The position numbers and the translations under genes are program-made. From NCBI GenBank assembly GCA_030770535.1, contig JASVEC010000010.1, positions 1,054,001 through 1,118,000 of the forward strand: 64,000 bases of DNA. Reading direction: 5' to 3'. The DNA comes from Batkoa obscura. Lineage: Eukaryota; Entomophthoromycota; Entomophthoromycetes; Entomophthorales; Batkoaceae. The notes under the pieces are model-generated. The model was not told where the DNA came from. It saw nothing but the letters and a program-made list of their open reading frames with translations, and searched no databases. Of this stretch, positions 20,084-30,658 are shown in pieces; the stretch's first letter is position 1; each line of letters opens with the position of its first letter.

Positions 20084-21261
20084 AACTTTTTAAAGTTTAT
20101 ATTAATTAGTAAAGAATAGATAATATGGTGATGATAAATCAATTTGAACCAAATGTAGTGAAATGGTTAATGCTTATAGATATTTTTCGTCATGATCTAT
20201 TTATTAATGCAAGAACTGACATAAAAGTCCTGTATAGTGTTCAAATTACTTTAAAGTTCATTAACTAATTTAAAATGATTTATCTCGAAAAGACTTATAA
20301 AGTAATTTTTATCATTATATTTATAATATTGTGTTTACTAAAGTTCAATGCAGTGTTTTATTATAATAAATGACCCTAATTTCTACAAATTAGATAAGTA
20401 TAAGATATTTTTGATGCTTTTAAGTTTTAAGGATAAATAATTAAATTATCTAAAGAGCCAAATAATTGTCGGAATCCCCTTTCTTTAAAAGCTCATCATG
20501 AAAAAGTGGCTAATGAATAACTTTAGAGGTAGACTCCTGTTTTCTTAAATATGGCGCTAACCTTTGTTTTTGAGAACTACCAAAGTATATTGTTCTAAAA
20601 CAAAAGGATAATATCGCACCACTCACATATTACAAGTAGTTATATTAAACATATAATACAACTATGATTATTTTCACTTAGTATTTCCTATCTCCGATTC
20701 ACTCTAAATAAATTCAAATTGGAGTTCTAATTTAGCATTAAGCTTTAAGTTCTAAAAACGAATGAGTTTAAAATATTTTACATAATTGTAAATAAGGTTT
20801 TTTAACTTGACTCTATTTTTAAAAACAAAGTAAAATTTTTGTGATTTTATTTCAGAATTGACTTCATATGTAGGAAGATATCTAACTGAGATAAAGTATA
20901 GTCAAATAAAAGACAGTATTTATGAAGGCAGTGAATTCATCCAGCATTGGACGGGTAATACTTCAAGAAAAGTGAATATCATAGTGTATAAGGCTGAGTC
21001 ATTGGAGTTAGTCAATTTGGCTAAATGGAACTGAGTTCCATGAGTCCTAAAGCTGATGTAATTTGGAGACAAACGAGTTGATTTAAATTAAAATTATAAA
21101 ATTGCACGGCTAGCTTCAAGAATGGCTAAAAAAGTGGTTATTTTAATATTTATACAAAGTTTGGAAATTTCATGAATAAAGGTAACAGAAAAATTGAACC
21201 TCAATTATAGACTGATCTAAAAGTAAGGTATAAAATATAAAGCTTATAATAATGTAAGATT

Positions 21262-21360
21262 TGGGGATATTTTTTTTTGATTTCATTACTTTTTCATTTT
21301 TAAGCGCTATCTGAGTAGAAAGATTGTTAACAAAATTCTTAAACAAAAAATACAGTCCCA
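21262..21360 (+). mobile_element. MITE family 1 copy
   Basis: TGGGGATATTTTTTTTTGAT at the left, TACAGTCCCA at the right, core TTAAGCGCTATCTGAG; followed by TA. Confidence 0.85.
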
Positions 21361-21699
21361 TATAGCGATTTAAATTAATTAGTCCAAAGATAATATGAAG
21401 TAAAACAAGTTAAGCTAGTGTTTATTTAAAAATTATGTAACAAATATATAATATAATGTGCCTTTATCTCAAGTAGTAATATTATTCTAGAGTAAGTTTG
21501 AAATTTTTCTAAATATAAGTTTCTAAAAGTCTAAGAGAATTTAAACTTTATAAGAATAATATAGTTTAAATATAATTAAAGATTCTAAAATCTACACCTT
21601 AAATTGTTTTCTTTTTTCTTGCTCCTTCATAATAGACATTTCTTTAATTTAAACTATTTAACTGCGAAAAAGCTTTATAAAGTTAGAAATTTAATATAT

Positions 21700-21795
21700 T
21701 GGGATATTTTTTTTTGGTCAATAATTTTACCAACAATTCTTTTACTCAAATAACGCTTAAAAAATGGAAAAAGTTATGAAACCAAAACAGCTCCA
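21700..21795 (-). mobile_element. MITE family 1 copy
   Basis: TTGGGATAT at the left and AGCTCCA at the right, with core CTCAAATAACGCTT; ends degraded. Followed by TA. Minus orientation, inverted relative to the copy at 21262. Confidence 0.8.
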
Positions 21796-22504
21796 TATAG
21801 TATTATCTTTAAACAATAATGTTATATTACTAAGCATTGATATATATATTTACCTATACTAAGAGTATTTCTGATGAAGCTTATAAGGGTTTATAAATTA
21901 CTCCTTAATAAGCTATTTTATTAAAATAGAAACTTTATAACATTTCTAATCTAACTTTTTAAAAAGTTATATTTTTAAAAGTTAATAATGATTTATCTTG
22001 AAATTTTGTTTAATCGTTATTCTGAATACTTAAATAATTTACAGTGAATTCCTTTTATTACTTTTTCTATTAAATCTAACCTGTTTTTTAAAATATAATA
22101 TAATAATAGTTAATTTAAATAATATTAATAACATAATTCTATTTATAATCTATCCAAACCAATGTCTATTTATTTAACCAGAGCTACTTCCCAAAGTTCA
22201 ATATCTAATATTAAGCTTTGCACTTCCATTTAATCCTCAACTTTTTTCACTCTACATCACTTTACCTTTCAAAAATAAACTATTCAAAGATTTAGTTCTT
22301 TCAAACGTATTTTTACGAAAAGGAAAGTAAAACCTATTTTATTATAAAATAAACATAAAAAATACACTAAATCACATAATAATCAATAGATTAGAAAAAG
22401 CTATAGGAACATCTTCGTTTATTTAGACAGATTACAAAATAAATACTATATTATTTTATAAAAACTTTATTACCTTAAAATAAATAATACAAAACTGTCA
22501 ATGG

Positions 22505-23794
22505 CTACACATCTATCACATGACATTTCTGTTTTCTCTTTTTCCTAGCATTCTGAATGAGAGTTCGGAACTGATCTTTATACTTATTTTGTAAAAACAA
22601 ATCAGTTAAGGGAAAAAAATACAAATAACTTCAAAAACTATAAATAACTTCAAAAAAAGGATATGATGTTTAATACAATCCACTTCATTTAAAATCGCTA
22701 ATCTATTCTCACTCTTTTGTATTTTTTCCCAACTTTCCAACTCTTTAAGTAAAGTAGATAAAGGCTTTGGATTTAATACATCCAAATTAGAATTATGTAG
22801 ATTCGTAAAATGGGTATGCCTTTTCTGTAATGTATTTCTATCGCCTTTGGTACTCAATTCATATTTCTAAATCACTTAATGCCAGTGAATCTTACACAGT
22901 TATCGTTTTACCTTTAGTAAATCTTTTAGTTGTTTATCCGTCATTAAGTTGTACGCTACTTTCGGCAAATATCTAATTACAAAAAAGTATGGAGATAAAT
23001 TTATTTTAACTCGATTTCATAGCTTATTACTTAGCCCTATCTATTATTGGTTCTTCGATAGGTACTTCATTATCTAATGGTATCCCATCACTATCATCAA
23101 AAAAACAATTGCTCATGTGAATTTCTAAATCTTCTTTTGTATCGTAAACCAAATTACATATCGGGCAAGAATGAAATTCCCCCTCTACTTTTTAACCTTT
23201 TTAAACATTATTATAAAATAGATTTGAAAGCATCTTACCTGATTTATTATTTATATCGGCTTCATTCTCAGCTATTACTTTATTATTTGATTCCTCTGTA
23301 ATTCTACCATTTTGTTCGCTCTCTTAGATAAAAGATCAATCAAATTGTTTACTTAATCAATATATTAGTACCTATCTTTCTACTCGATTCAGCCATTTTG
23401 AAATCACTATCACCCTTTTTCTCCTCATTAATCAACTTATTTCTAAAATATTTCTAAATATAAAATAATAACCCAAATGTTATAATGCTTACTTTAAACT
23501 TTTTAGCTTTAAAGCAATAGCATCAAGTTGAACGACCCTTCTTAGATCGTTTTCGTTAGATGGTGTTGTACATTGAGGACAGAACTTTTTCACTTGTTGA
23601 TTAGAAAAAGAAACTCTAATACATAATGAACAAAAGGTATGGCCGCAAAGCAATGTAGTTGGTCCATTATAAATCTCCTTACATATTGGACAATACAAGT
23701 GATCCTCAAGTTCTTTCAAATAGAAGTATTCTGATGGCCAATCTCGTTCTTTCTCTATTGATGCTATTTTGTTATTCGTTAAGTATTTGTCCAT
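22505..23794 (-). CDS. RAD18: E3 ubiquitin ligase RAD18 (post-replication repair)
   Basis: Ubiquitinates PCNA with Rad6 at stalled forks, in the nucleus. Minus-strand exons: 23794-23493, 23442-23372, 23322-23239, 23184-23031, 22972-22912, then 22866 to about 22615, and a tentative last exon ending at the stop at 22505-22507. Order of domains is diagnostic: DWPSEYFYLKELEDHLYCP leads into a C3HC4 RING (Cys35, 38, 50, His52, Cys55, 58, 72, 75); a UBZ4 finger HSCPICNLVYDTKEDLEIHM; then a SAP domain KDLLKKYELSTKGDRNTLQK. The C-terminal YKDQFRTLIQNARKKRK segment (22535-22590) is clearly coding and fits the Rad18 tail, but the last donor/acceptor pair is uncertain. The RING exon alone would look like a 101 aa orphan. 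All splice phases before the last junction fit. Confidence 0.88.
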
Positions 23795-24969
23795 TCAATT
23801 TTGAAATTTTTTAGTTTAAGAAACGAAGAAGTCATTTTTTTAAAAACTGTCCTTATAAGTCAAGTGATTGGTTTGACTTTTAGGCACCCATAATAAATTA
23901 AGTATATTTGCAATTATTTTTTTGGTCCAACTGTATAATTATAGTTATTATCAAAAGTAAATAAAAAACATCCTTTTGAGCAATGAAACAGGTATTAAGA
24001 GGATATTGTGAGGCATGAAACAGTATTTTATTAATGATTTACATAGTTTTTACTGTCTTTACAAAATTAACCTTAATAATGAAATAAATTGTTCTAATTT
24101 TACTTAAAAAATCATTATTTGAGTTTTATTGTTAAATATCAAAAAGAATGAGATCAAAGTATTTGTTTACTCATATTGATTTTTGGCTGCTAAGACAAGA
24201 ACAGAGACAAACAATACTAATAAAGCCTACAGCAATCAAGTGTCATAAAATTAAGATTAAGAATAAATAATGTTATGTTTTAAATGATAAACTTATTTGT
24301 CTAAAAGTCTATTTTCAATGATGAATTTAATTAATTTAATATAAACTTGATTATATGATATTAATGACTAAACTTTTATAAAATAATATTAAAGAATGTA
24401 ATTATGTTATTCATTAATGAATGAGTTTTTAATTATTTCAAAGTAGACTATTTGTCCACTTTATTTAATAATTTTTATTAAATCTTTGCTAATTATTACT
24501 TTTATTGTATTATTAATGATGATTAAGCTTAGGTAATTTTTAAAAACCACTCCAATATTAAATTTATATTATTGTATCAACATCAACATGTAAAATGTCT
24601 ATTGATTTTACTATTAAAGTTTAGCTTACCTGATAAAGAATTCAATATTATTCTTCGTCTTGTGAGATTAAATACAAAAACTCCTCTTTTTTAAAAATTC
24701 CCCATAAGAGCATATTACTAAATTAATCTATACCTTAATACAATTTACATTGAACTGTATAATCATAATCAACAATATGAATTGAACTATATGAATATAT
24801 ATTATACTATAAGTTGACTTGAGACTATAAATATGCTGCTTTTTTTCATTAAACAAAACATCAAACAAATAATCTCAAATCTACAGTATTAATTCTTATT
24901 CCTCCTTTAATTAGTTGTAATTTAGTACACTTTTTATATCTACTATCAGTTTAGTCGATCAAAAATAAA
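23795..24969. other. Intergenic region, nothing recognised
   Basis: About 1.2 kb, AT-rich. The last 150 bases look like a promoter for the broken secreted-protein gene (ACTATAAATATGC near 24823). No other feature seen. Confidence 0.45.
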
Positions 24970-25362
24970 ATGATCTTTGCTTGCGATAGGATTAACAAAT
25001 CTAATTACTTTAACAGACTCAGAAATATCAGATAGATGGAAAGCCGATTGTATTTGTGGGTTAAAATTTCAAAATAAAGCTACTTGTTATTGTGGTATAA
25101 AAAGCCCTTCTGGAGGTAGAGCTGAAGGCACATGTTATTTTCAAAAACAATTCTGGAATTTCTTCTGAAAGTAGATATCAATTTGAACTTCGAATGTACC
25201 AAAAACAAAATGATACTTCAAAGGTATAGCTCACAAGGAAAAGGGTGAACTCCTCATGAATTTAAAACCAATTGTGTTATTGAAAATAAAAGAAGTATTA
25301 AAAGTTATTTAAAATCATCATTTAAAAGATACAAAGATAAATCCATTTGGATCAAGCTTTAA
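24970..25362 (+). pseudogene. Broken small secreted Cys-containing protein gene, copy 1
   Basis: An ATG with a plausible TATA box upstream is followed by a hydrophobic leader and DRWKADCICGLKFQNKATC, then CYCGIKSPSGGRAEG and QKQFWNFF. Further on, stretches SSESRYQFELRMY and ENKRSIKSYLKSSFKRY appear, separated by interruptions, so the gene as it stands cannot make one product. I recognise no named family. The coding nature is supported by similarity, in the same order, to the relic at 46452-46880 (RWK..C, then CSCSI, SGYQTKLKSC and NRKSLRSYIKLLFKK). Probably an old secreted protein gene that has decayed; several breaks. It could have introns I have not resolved, in which case some breaks would be only apparent. 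Confidence 0.5.
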
Positions 25363-26749
25363 AAATTGAAAGCAAATAGAGAGTTTGATGTATATATTGA
25401 ATAAATATTTTACTATCTTTTAATTTTTTAATTTATAGTCTATTTATATTTTTGAAGCTCATGTTTTTTTAACTTTTATATGATTTTGTTGATGCTAAAT
25501 CCTAATTTTCTTTTTATAAAGTACTAAAATAGCTTTTGTAATATCAAATACAACAAAGGAAACTATAATCTTATAATCGATTTATAATAATATTAGAATC
25601 AATTGAATATATAAAATAGCGATATTTGATTTAATAATAGCTTAAAATGGAACAAACTCTGAAAAAGTAGGTGATTATAAAAGAATTAAACGTTATTAAC
25701 AGTTCCTAGGATAACAAAAGTAAGACTACGTTGACTCAATAATAGTTTTATCACATATCAATGTGACTTTTGGTCTTTTAATGCCGCTCTCTTCTTATAT
25801 TAAAATGGTAAGAATTGACTTAAGTTTCTATAATACCAACAGTTAGTTTTTTTAACTAGAGTATCTGTCAATACTTTGATCAAGTTTTTGGCCAGTAAAT
25901 CCATTTTAAATATTAGTAACTTTAATTTTTATATTAAAGATTAAGGACTGTTTTACATACAAATAGAAATAAGATTAAAATCGTAATAAATATAAACTAT
26001 GAAGGTTTTAGTATTCTTATTTAGTAAACAATTTGTTAAGAATTTAAGTCTGAAATTTTCAAGAACATTTTCTTAGCTTAATACCAGGATATTGAAATAT
26101 TAGGGAGAATAATTTTTTAATAAGATTATTATCATTTCTCTGTATTTCATTACATTAATGTCTATCCCATTTCTCTACTCAGTCCTATATTTCAAAAAAA
26201 ATAGCACAGAATTGACTATGTCTTTCACCAATCAAAACGGTTTAAACTTAACGCTGCCACTTAAATTTCATAGAATTAATATTTTCCCACTATAAATTGA
26301 CAATTTATCAATTTTTATAAAATTAGCTTTTTTTCCAACTTTTTCATTAAAGTTAAGGATTAATGGCATATGGTCAAACTCGCATTAGGTAGTAACATAC
26401 CTATTTGACAAAACTATATACTTGATTTGGGACAGAGTTGATGCTCCGGTGAGTACTGCTCTTGTAAAAAAACCCCTACCCACTAATTTTTAATAATTTA
26501 AAAACTACATTCTTGTTTAAATTTAACATTATTATTTCTATTGTTTAATAAATTAGAAATATAACAAGATTAATTAAAGAAAGAATTAATTACATAGTAT
26601 TGAATAAAAATATGACAGATCTTGGACAGATCTCAAAATCAAGATGGACTCAAAGTTTATTTTAAAATATTATTACTATTTGAATGATAAAAATAGAAAA
26701 AGATAACATGAAAAATTGGTAATAAGATACTTTTTTTATTGGATTTAAC
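25363..26749. other. Intergenic region, nothing recognised
   Basis: About 1.4 kb. A slightly GC-richer patch near 26390-26470 was examined for a small RNA without success. No coding frame with family similarity. Confidence 0.45.
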
Positions 26750-27427
26750 TTAAAGATTTTGTTTAATACTATCCAGATATTTTTTTAATTCTTCTTGATC
26801 CGGTTGTTGAGCAGGCCATTGAATACCAAGTCCTTGCTCCATATCAGGTTTTGGAATAAGATGAAAATGGACGTGAGGGACAACCTAATAATAAAATAAT
26901 AAACATTTTGATTCAATTAAAGTTAAAAATAAAACTTACTTGATGTGCAATTTTACCATTATTCTAAATTAAAAAATTAATTTCATAAGTTGATAACTTA
27001 ATAAGCATTATAAAGTTACCTGTAAAATATTATAGAACTCAAAGTTGGAAGCTAAGGCTACTTTTTTGGCTAATGGTAATAAATCGGCTAAGTAATCATC
27101 GGGTAATTGATGCATAAATTCGGCATGATCTAAATTATAATTAATGAATTAATTAATTTTTATAACAAAAGTTCATTTTACACTTTGGTATAACTAACTA
27201 AATCAATGGATTAACAACTTAAAACAAGATTAGAATAAAAACAAAAACTTACAGCATGGCCTTTAGATAATGGACCAATATCTAAGAAAGCATAACTAAA
27301 ATTGAATAAGGAATCTAATAATTCAAATAGACTAACTGATTTCAACTTACCTCTTCTCGGATTCAATAATTTTATGAGATGGGATTTTACCCTCAATAAT
27401 TTTACAAAATATACAACTGGAGTCCAT
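26750..27427 (-). CDS. HNT1: HINT-type HIT-domain nucleotide hydrolase (134 aa, six exons with two microexons)
   Basis: Adenosine 5'-monophosphoramidase of the histidine-triad family. Minus-strand exons 27427-27351, 27295-27253, 27197-27182, 27129-27020, 26963-26940, 26884-26750; 405 nt, in frame. The product reads CIFCKIIEGKIPSHKIIESE, then FLDIGPLSKGHALVIPKYHA, FYNILQNNGKIAHQVV and the triad HVHFHLIPKP, the full HINT signature, with a normal length (126-158 aa in relatives). The 16-nt third exon codes exactly for the conserved LVIPKY core and the 24-nt fifth exon for NNGKIAHQ, so both microexons are required by conservation. A gene caller would probably miss them and report a truncated protein. 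Confidence 0.93.
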
Positions 27428-27687
27428 GATTTTTTTAACAATTTTAGAGCTCATAAATCAATTAAAAAAAATACCTAATAATTCATTCCTTACTTTTTAT
27501 TTTTTTTGCAACGTCATTAAAAATTATGCATTATTATCTACCAATGAATGAGTTGAGATATTAAGAACTTGGAATTTTAATTCAACTAAAATAAACGTGA
27601 TTCATAACAGGTCATCTAGACATTAATTTTTTATAGTATATAAACATTCATAAGTAAAATGAATGTGTTTGATATTGAATATTTCAA

Positions 27688-28757
27688 ATGAATGAACAAA
27701 AGAGAATGGTAATACCACAAAAATGCCATGATAAAATTAAATAATAATCCAATTTTATTAGAACCCATTAAAGTCATTAACAGCAGGTATGATAGCAGGC
27801 TCTATAGAAGCCACTATAACTTATCCCACAGAATATGTCAAAACACAATTACAATTACCTGGTAGTAATAAAGTAAGTTAATGATTAATTTCCATACTCT
27901 TCCAACTATAATTAATTAATAAAATTAGTTATTCACTGGTCCTATCGATTGTTTAAAAAAAACAATCACAGAAAAAGGGATACGAACTTTGTACTCTGGA
28001 TTAAGCCCTATGATTCTAGGAACAGCAGCTAAAGCAGGGATTCGATTTGTGGTTTATGATAGTATCAAAGATCAATTGAGAAATAAAAATGGTAGTCTAT
28101 CCTTCGGTAATACAGTGTTAGCTGGCTTAATGGCTGGATTATCAGAAGCGTTTTTAGTGGTCACACCGGCTGAAACTATTAAAACTAAATTGATTCAAGA
28201 TCAAAATAGTAAAATCAAACAATATAATGGAATGATTCATGGTAAATAATTGAATATTAATTTGTTTAAAGATAGTTTAATTTTATATTTATATTACATT
28301 TCATTAATTAATCATTTTAGGTGTTAAAAGTATTATTAAAAGTGAAGGTTTAATAGGAATTTATCGAGGAGTAGTGCCAGTAATGTTAAGACAAGGAAGT
28401 AATAGTGCAATAAGATTAACTAGTTATCAAATATTAAAAGATTATTGTTATAAACATTCCCTTGGTATATCCAAAGATGAAAAAAATTTAACAATAATAA
28501 CTACCTTTTTATTAGGCATGATAGCAGGTACCATTACTGTTTATACTACTATGCCGATTGATAATGTTAAAACTAAAATGCAAAGTAAAGAAGCTAGTTT
28601 AAGATATAAAAATTCATATCACTGTTTAATACAAACAGTGAAAGAAACAGGGGTACTTTCTTTATGGAATGGAGCTACTCCTAGACTAGGTAGACTATTA
28701 TTATCTGGTGGTATTGTGTTTTCAGTATATGAACAAGTTATTAAATTTTTAAATTAA
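27688..28757 (+). CDS. CTP1: Mitochondrial citrate/tricarboxylate carrier (293 aa, four exons)
   Basis: Exchanges citrate for malate or another tricarboxylate across the inner mitochondrial membrane, feeding acetyl-CoA to cytosolic lipid synthesis. Exons 27688-27708, 27762-27872, 27929-28241, 28321-28757; 882 nt, in frame. Three carrier repeats, each with the Px[DE]xx[KR] signature: [12 protein letters not shown] (typical of CTP), PAETIKTKL and [22 protein letters not shown] and [16 protein letters not shown] are characteristic of the citrate carrier branch. The first exon codes only seven residues (NEQKRM after Met). It lies 260 bases from the divergent HINT gene start, so they share an upstream region, and it converges with the PQ-loop gene (86 bases between stops). 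Confidence 0.93.
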
Positions 28758-28843
28758 TAAAAACAAATGAAATACAAAACATAAATAAAATAATATATTA
28801 ATAACAATACATATAATAAATATACTAATACAATATCTTTATT

Positions 28844-30041
28844 TCAATAATCCTCATTAGTCAAAAGATCTAAATGATTCATACCATATCTAAAAAATTG
28901 AAAAAGAATAATAGCATCCATAAATAAACCCATAACAGCCCCTAAGATCCAAGGTAAATTTAATTTCAAATATTGGGATTCCATAGAGTAACTAAAGATA
29001 GCAGCAAGATAAAACAAGTTACCTAAAATGGATATTAAAAACATAAAAAAAGATAAACCTTCAATTGATTTTCTTTGATAATTTTTATAAACTTGAGGTA
29101 ATCTACCAATTAAAAAGATTATTGAAGAAATCCACCCTAATGTTTGATACATGGGTATTAAAGGTAATTGAATTCTATTTATATTAATATTGAGTATTAA
29201 TATAAATAATAAAATAACAACTATTAAGTAAATTAATTTAGCATATTTGCTTTCATTTTCTGTTGGCAAAGGTTTAATTGGTGGATAAGAATAAGAGCTT
29301 TTAATTGATAATGGTCTTATTCTTTGCATAATACTGGACCTTTTACTTCTAATTGAATCTGTATATTGTTGATTATTATTATTATTAATTGAATGATAAC
29401 TTGTTTGTGACATATAAGATAATGGTCGATTATAAGATAATGGTCGACTACTTGAATCAATATAGCTACTTGTATTACCATAATAGTGAGGGTCATTTAA
29501 ACTATTATTATTATTATTATTATCAAAGTCTTGGTTATAATTAGCTAAATTAGCATTAGCTGGTAAGTCATTTTCTATTATAGGTTCATATTCTGGAAAT
29601 AAAATACTATTTCTATCACTTTCTTTAACCTTCCATTGAATATTAATATGATTATTACTATGATAATAATAAATTTGTAATAATAAGATGTTGCCTAATA
29701 TAGCTAAATAACCAGTAACTAATATCGTACTTAAAATCAAATCACCCCAGATGGCTCCAATACAACTTATTAAATTTCCTATATTAAGTTGTTAAATTTT
29801 AATATTAATATCAATTTATTTTCTTATTTACCTATCATACATAAAAATACATAAGCTGGAGATAAGGAAGACGCATTTTTTAATTTGTAGTTAGTATAGA
29901 TTTGACTATAAAAATTGAAAATTTATAAATTAAATGTTCAATATACTCAATAAATAATACTTACGGTGTCATTACAATAAACCAACAAAATAAACCAAAA
30001 TAACCAAATAAATCAGATAATTCTTTATTAGTCATTTGCAT
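28844..30041 (-). CDS. PQ-loop repeat transporter, Ypq/PQLC2-like (361 aa, three exons)
   Basis: Likely vacuolar membrane exporter of cationic amino acids, by family. Minus-strand exons 30041-29965, 29905-29832, 29778-28844; 1086 nt, in frame. Two PQ loops: MTPQIYTNYKLKNASSLSP at residues 24-42 (split by the first intron) and GRLPQVYKNYQRKSIEGLS near residue 270, each at a membrane-helix boundary; about seven hydrophobic segments overall. The centre is a long cytosolic loop rich in Asn, Ser and Tyr with a local RPLSY repeat. WGD after CIGA and the two-triple-helix layout fit the Ypq1-3/PQLC2 group; substrate is inferred. Confidence 0.87.
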
Positions 30042-30658
30042 TTTTACTATTATCTTTTATTTATTTATTTTTTATTAAAAAATACAAAACAAAATAATTT
30101 CTTTTATCAACTATTTATATTCTTTTTTCTTAAAAAATTCAATTTTCTTCCCTTTTATTTTGAACCCTTAGTATTCTACATACTATTAGCTAATTGGTCA
30201 TTGATTTGATCTTTTTTTCCGACAACTAATTCTAATAGTGAGTTTTAAACAAAGAATTGACAGTTATCATAATGATTGGAATTATTGCAAGTTAGGATAT
30301 TAAAAAACTTCATTTTAAGCCTCTTAAAATTATCTATTAATAGATTTTTTAAACTACAACATTCTATTATATTATATTCTATAATTAAATACAACTTATT
30401 TACTGTTAAAATCTATCGTTGTTGAAATAAAACTAGTTATTTTTAAACTATATATTGATTTGACAGCTATATAAAACTCTTTTAAATCATTATACTAAAT
30501 TTAAAAATAAACAAAACACCTAACAAATGATTTGAATATTAAATATTAAAATCCAGTCTTAATTATATAAATTAATGAATTTAAATAAAATTTTATTTAT
30601 CTTCAAAAAAAGCAACTTTAATTGTCATATTAAAACATTTGTCTTATCTATAGTGTAC
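30042..30658. other. Intergenic region, nothing recognised
   Basis: About 620 bases between the PQ-loop promoter and the 3' end of RSE1. AT-rich; no gene, RNA or MITE seen. Confidence 0.5.

Larger units (their letters stand above)
18658..20865. repeat. Segmental duplication, unit B (~2.2 kb)
   Basis: Second copy of the segment at 14785-17085, offset by about 3.87 kb in the same orientation. Coding part nearly identical to unit A; both flanks clearly diverged, with many substitutions and small indels. The interval between the units (17086-18657) carries three MITEs and no gene that I can see. Confidence 0.85.
20866..22504. other. Intergenic region with two MITEs
   Basis: About 1.6 kb between duplication unit B and the 3' end of RAD18. 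Holds MITE copies at 21262-21360 and 21700-21795; otherwise AT-rich with no recognisable gene. Confidence 0.5.

Noticed and set aside
21170-21361. Open frame overlapping the MITE at 21262
   Set aside because: Composed of MITE and AT-rich flank; chance frame.
26388-26475. GC-richer patch examined as a possible snRNA or tRNA
   Set aside because: No tRNA fold, no U1, U2, U4, U5 or U6 core sequence that I could recognise.
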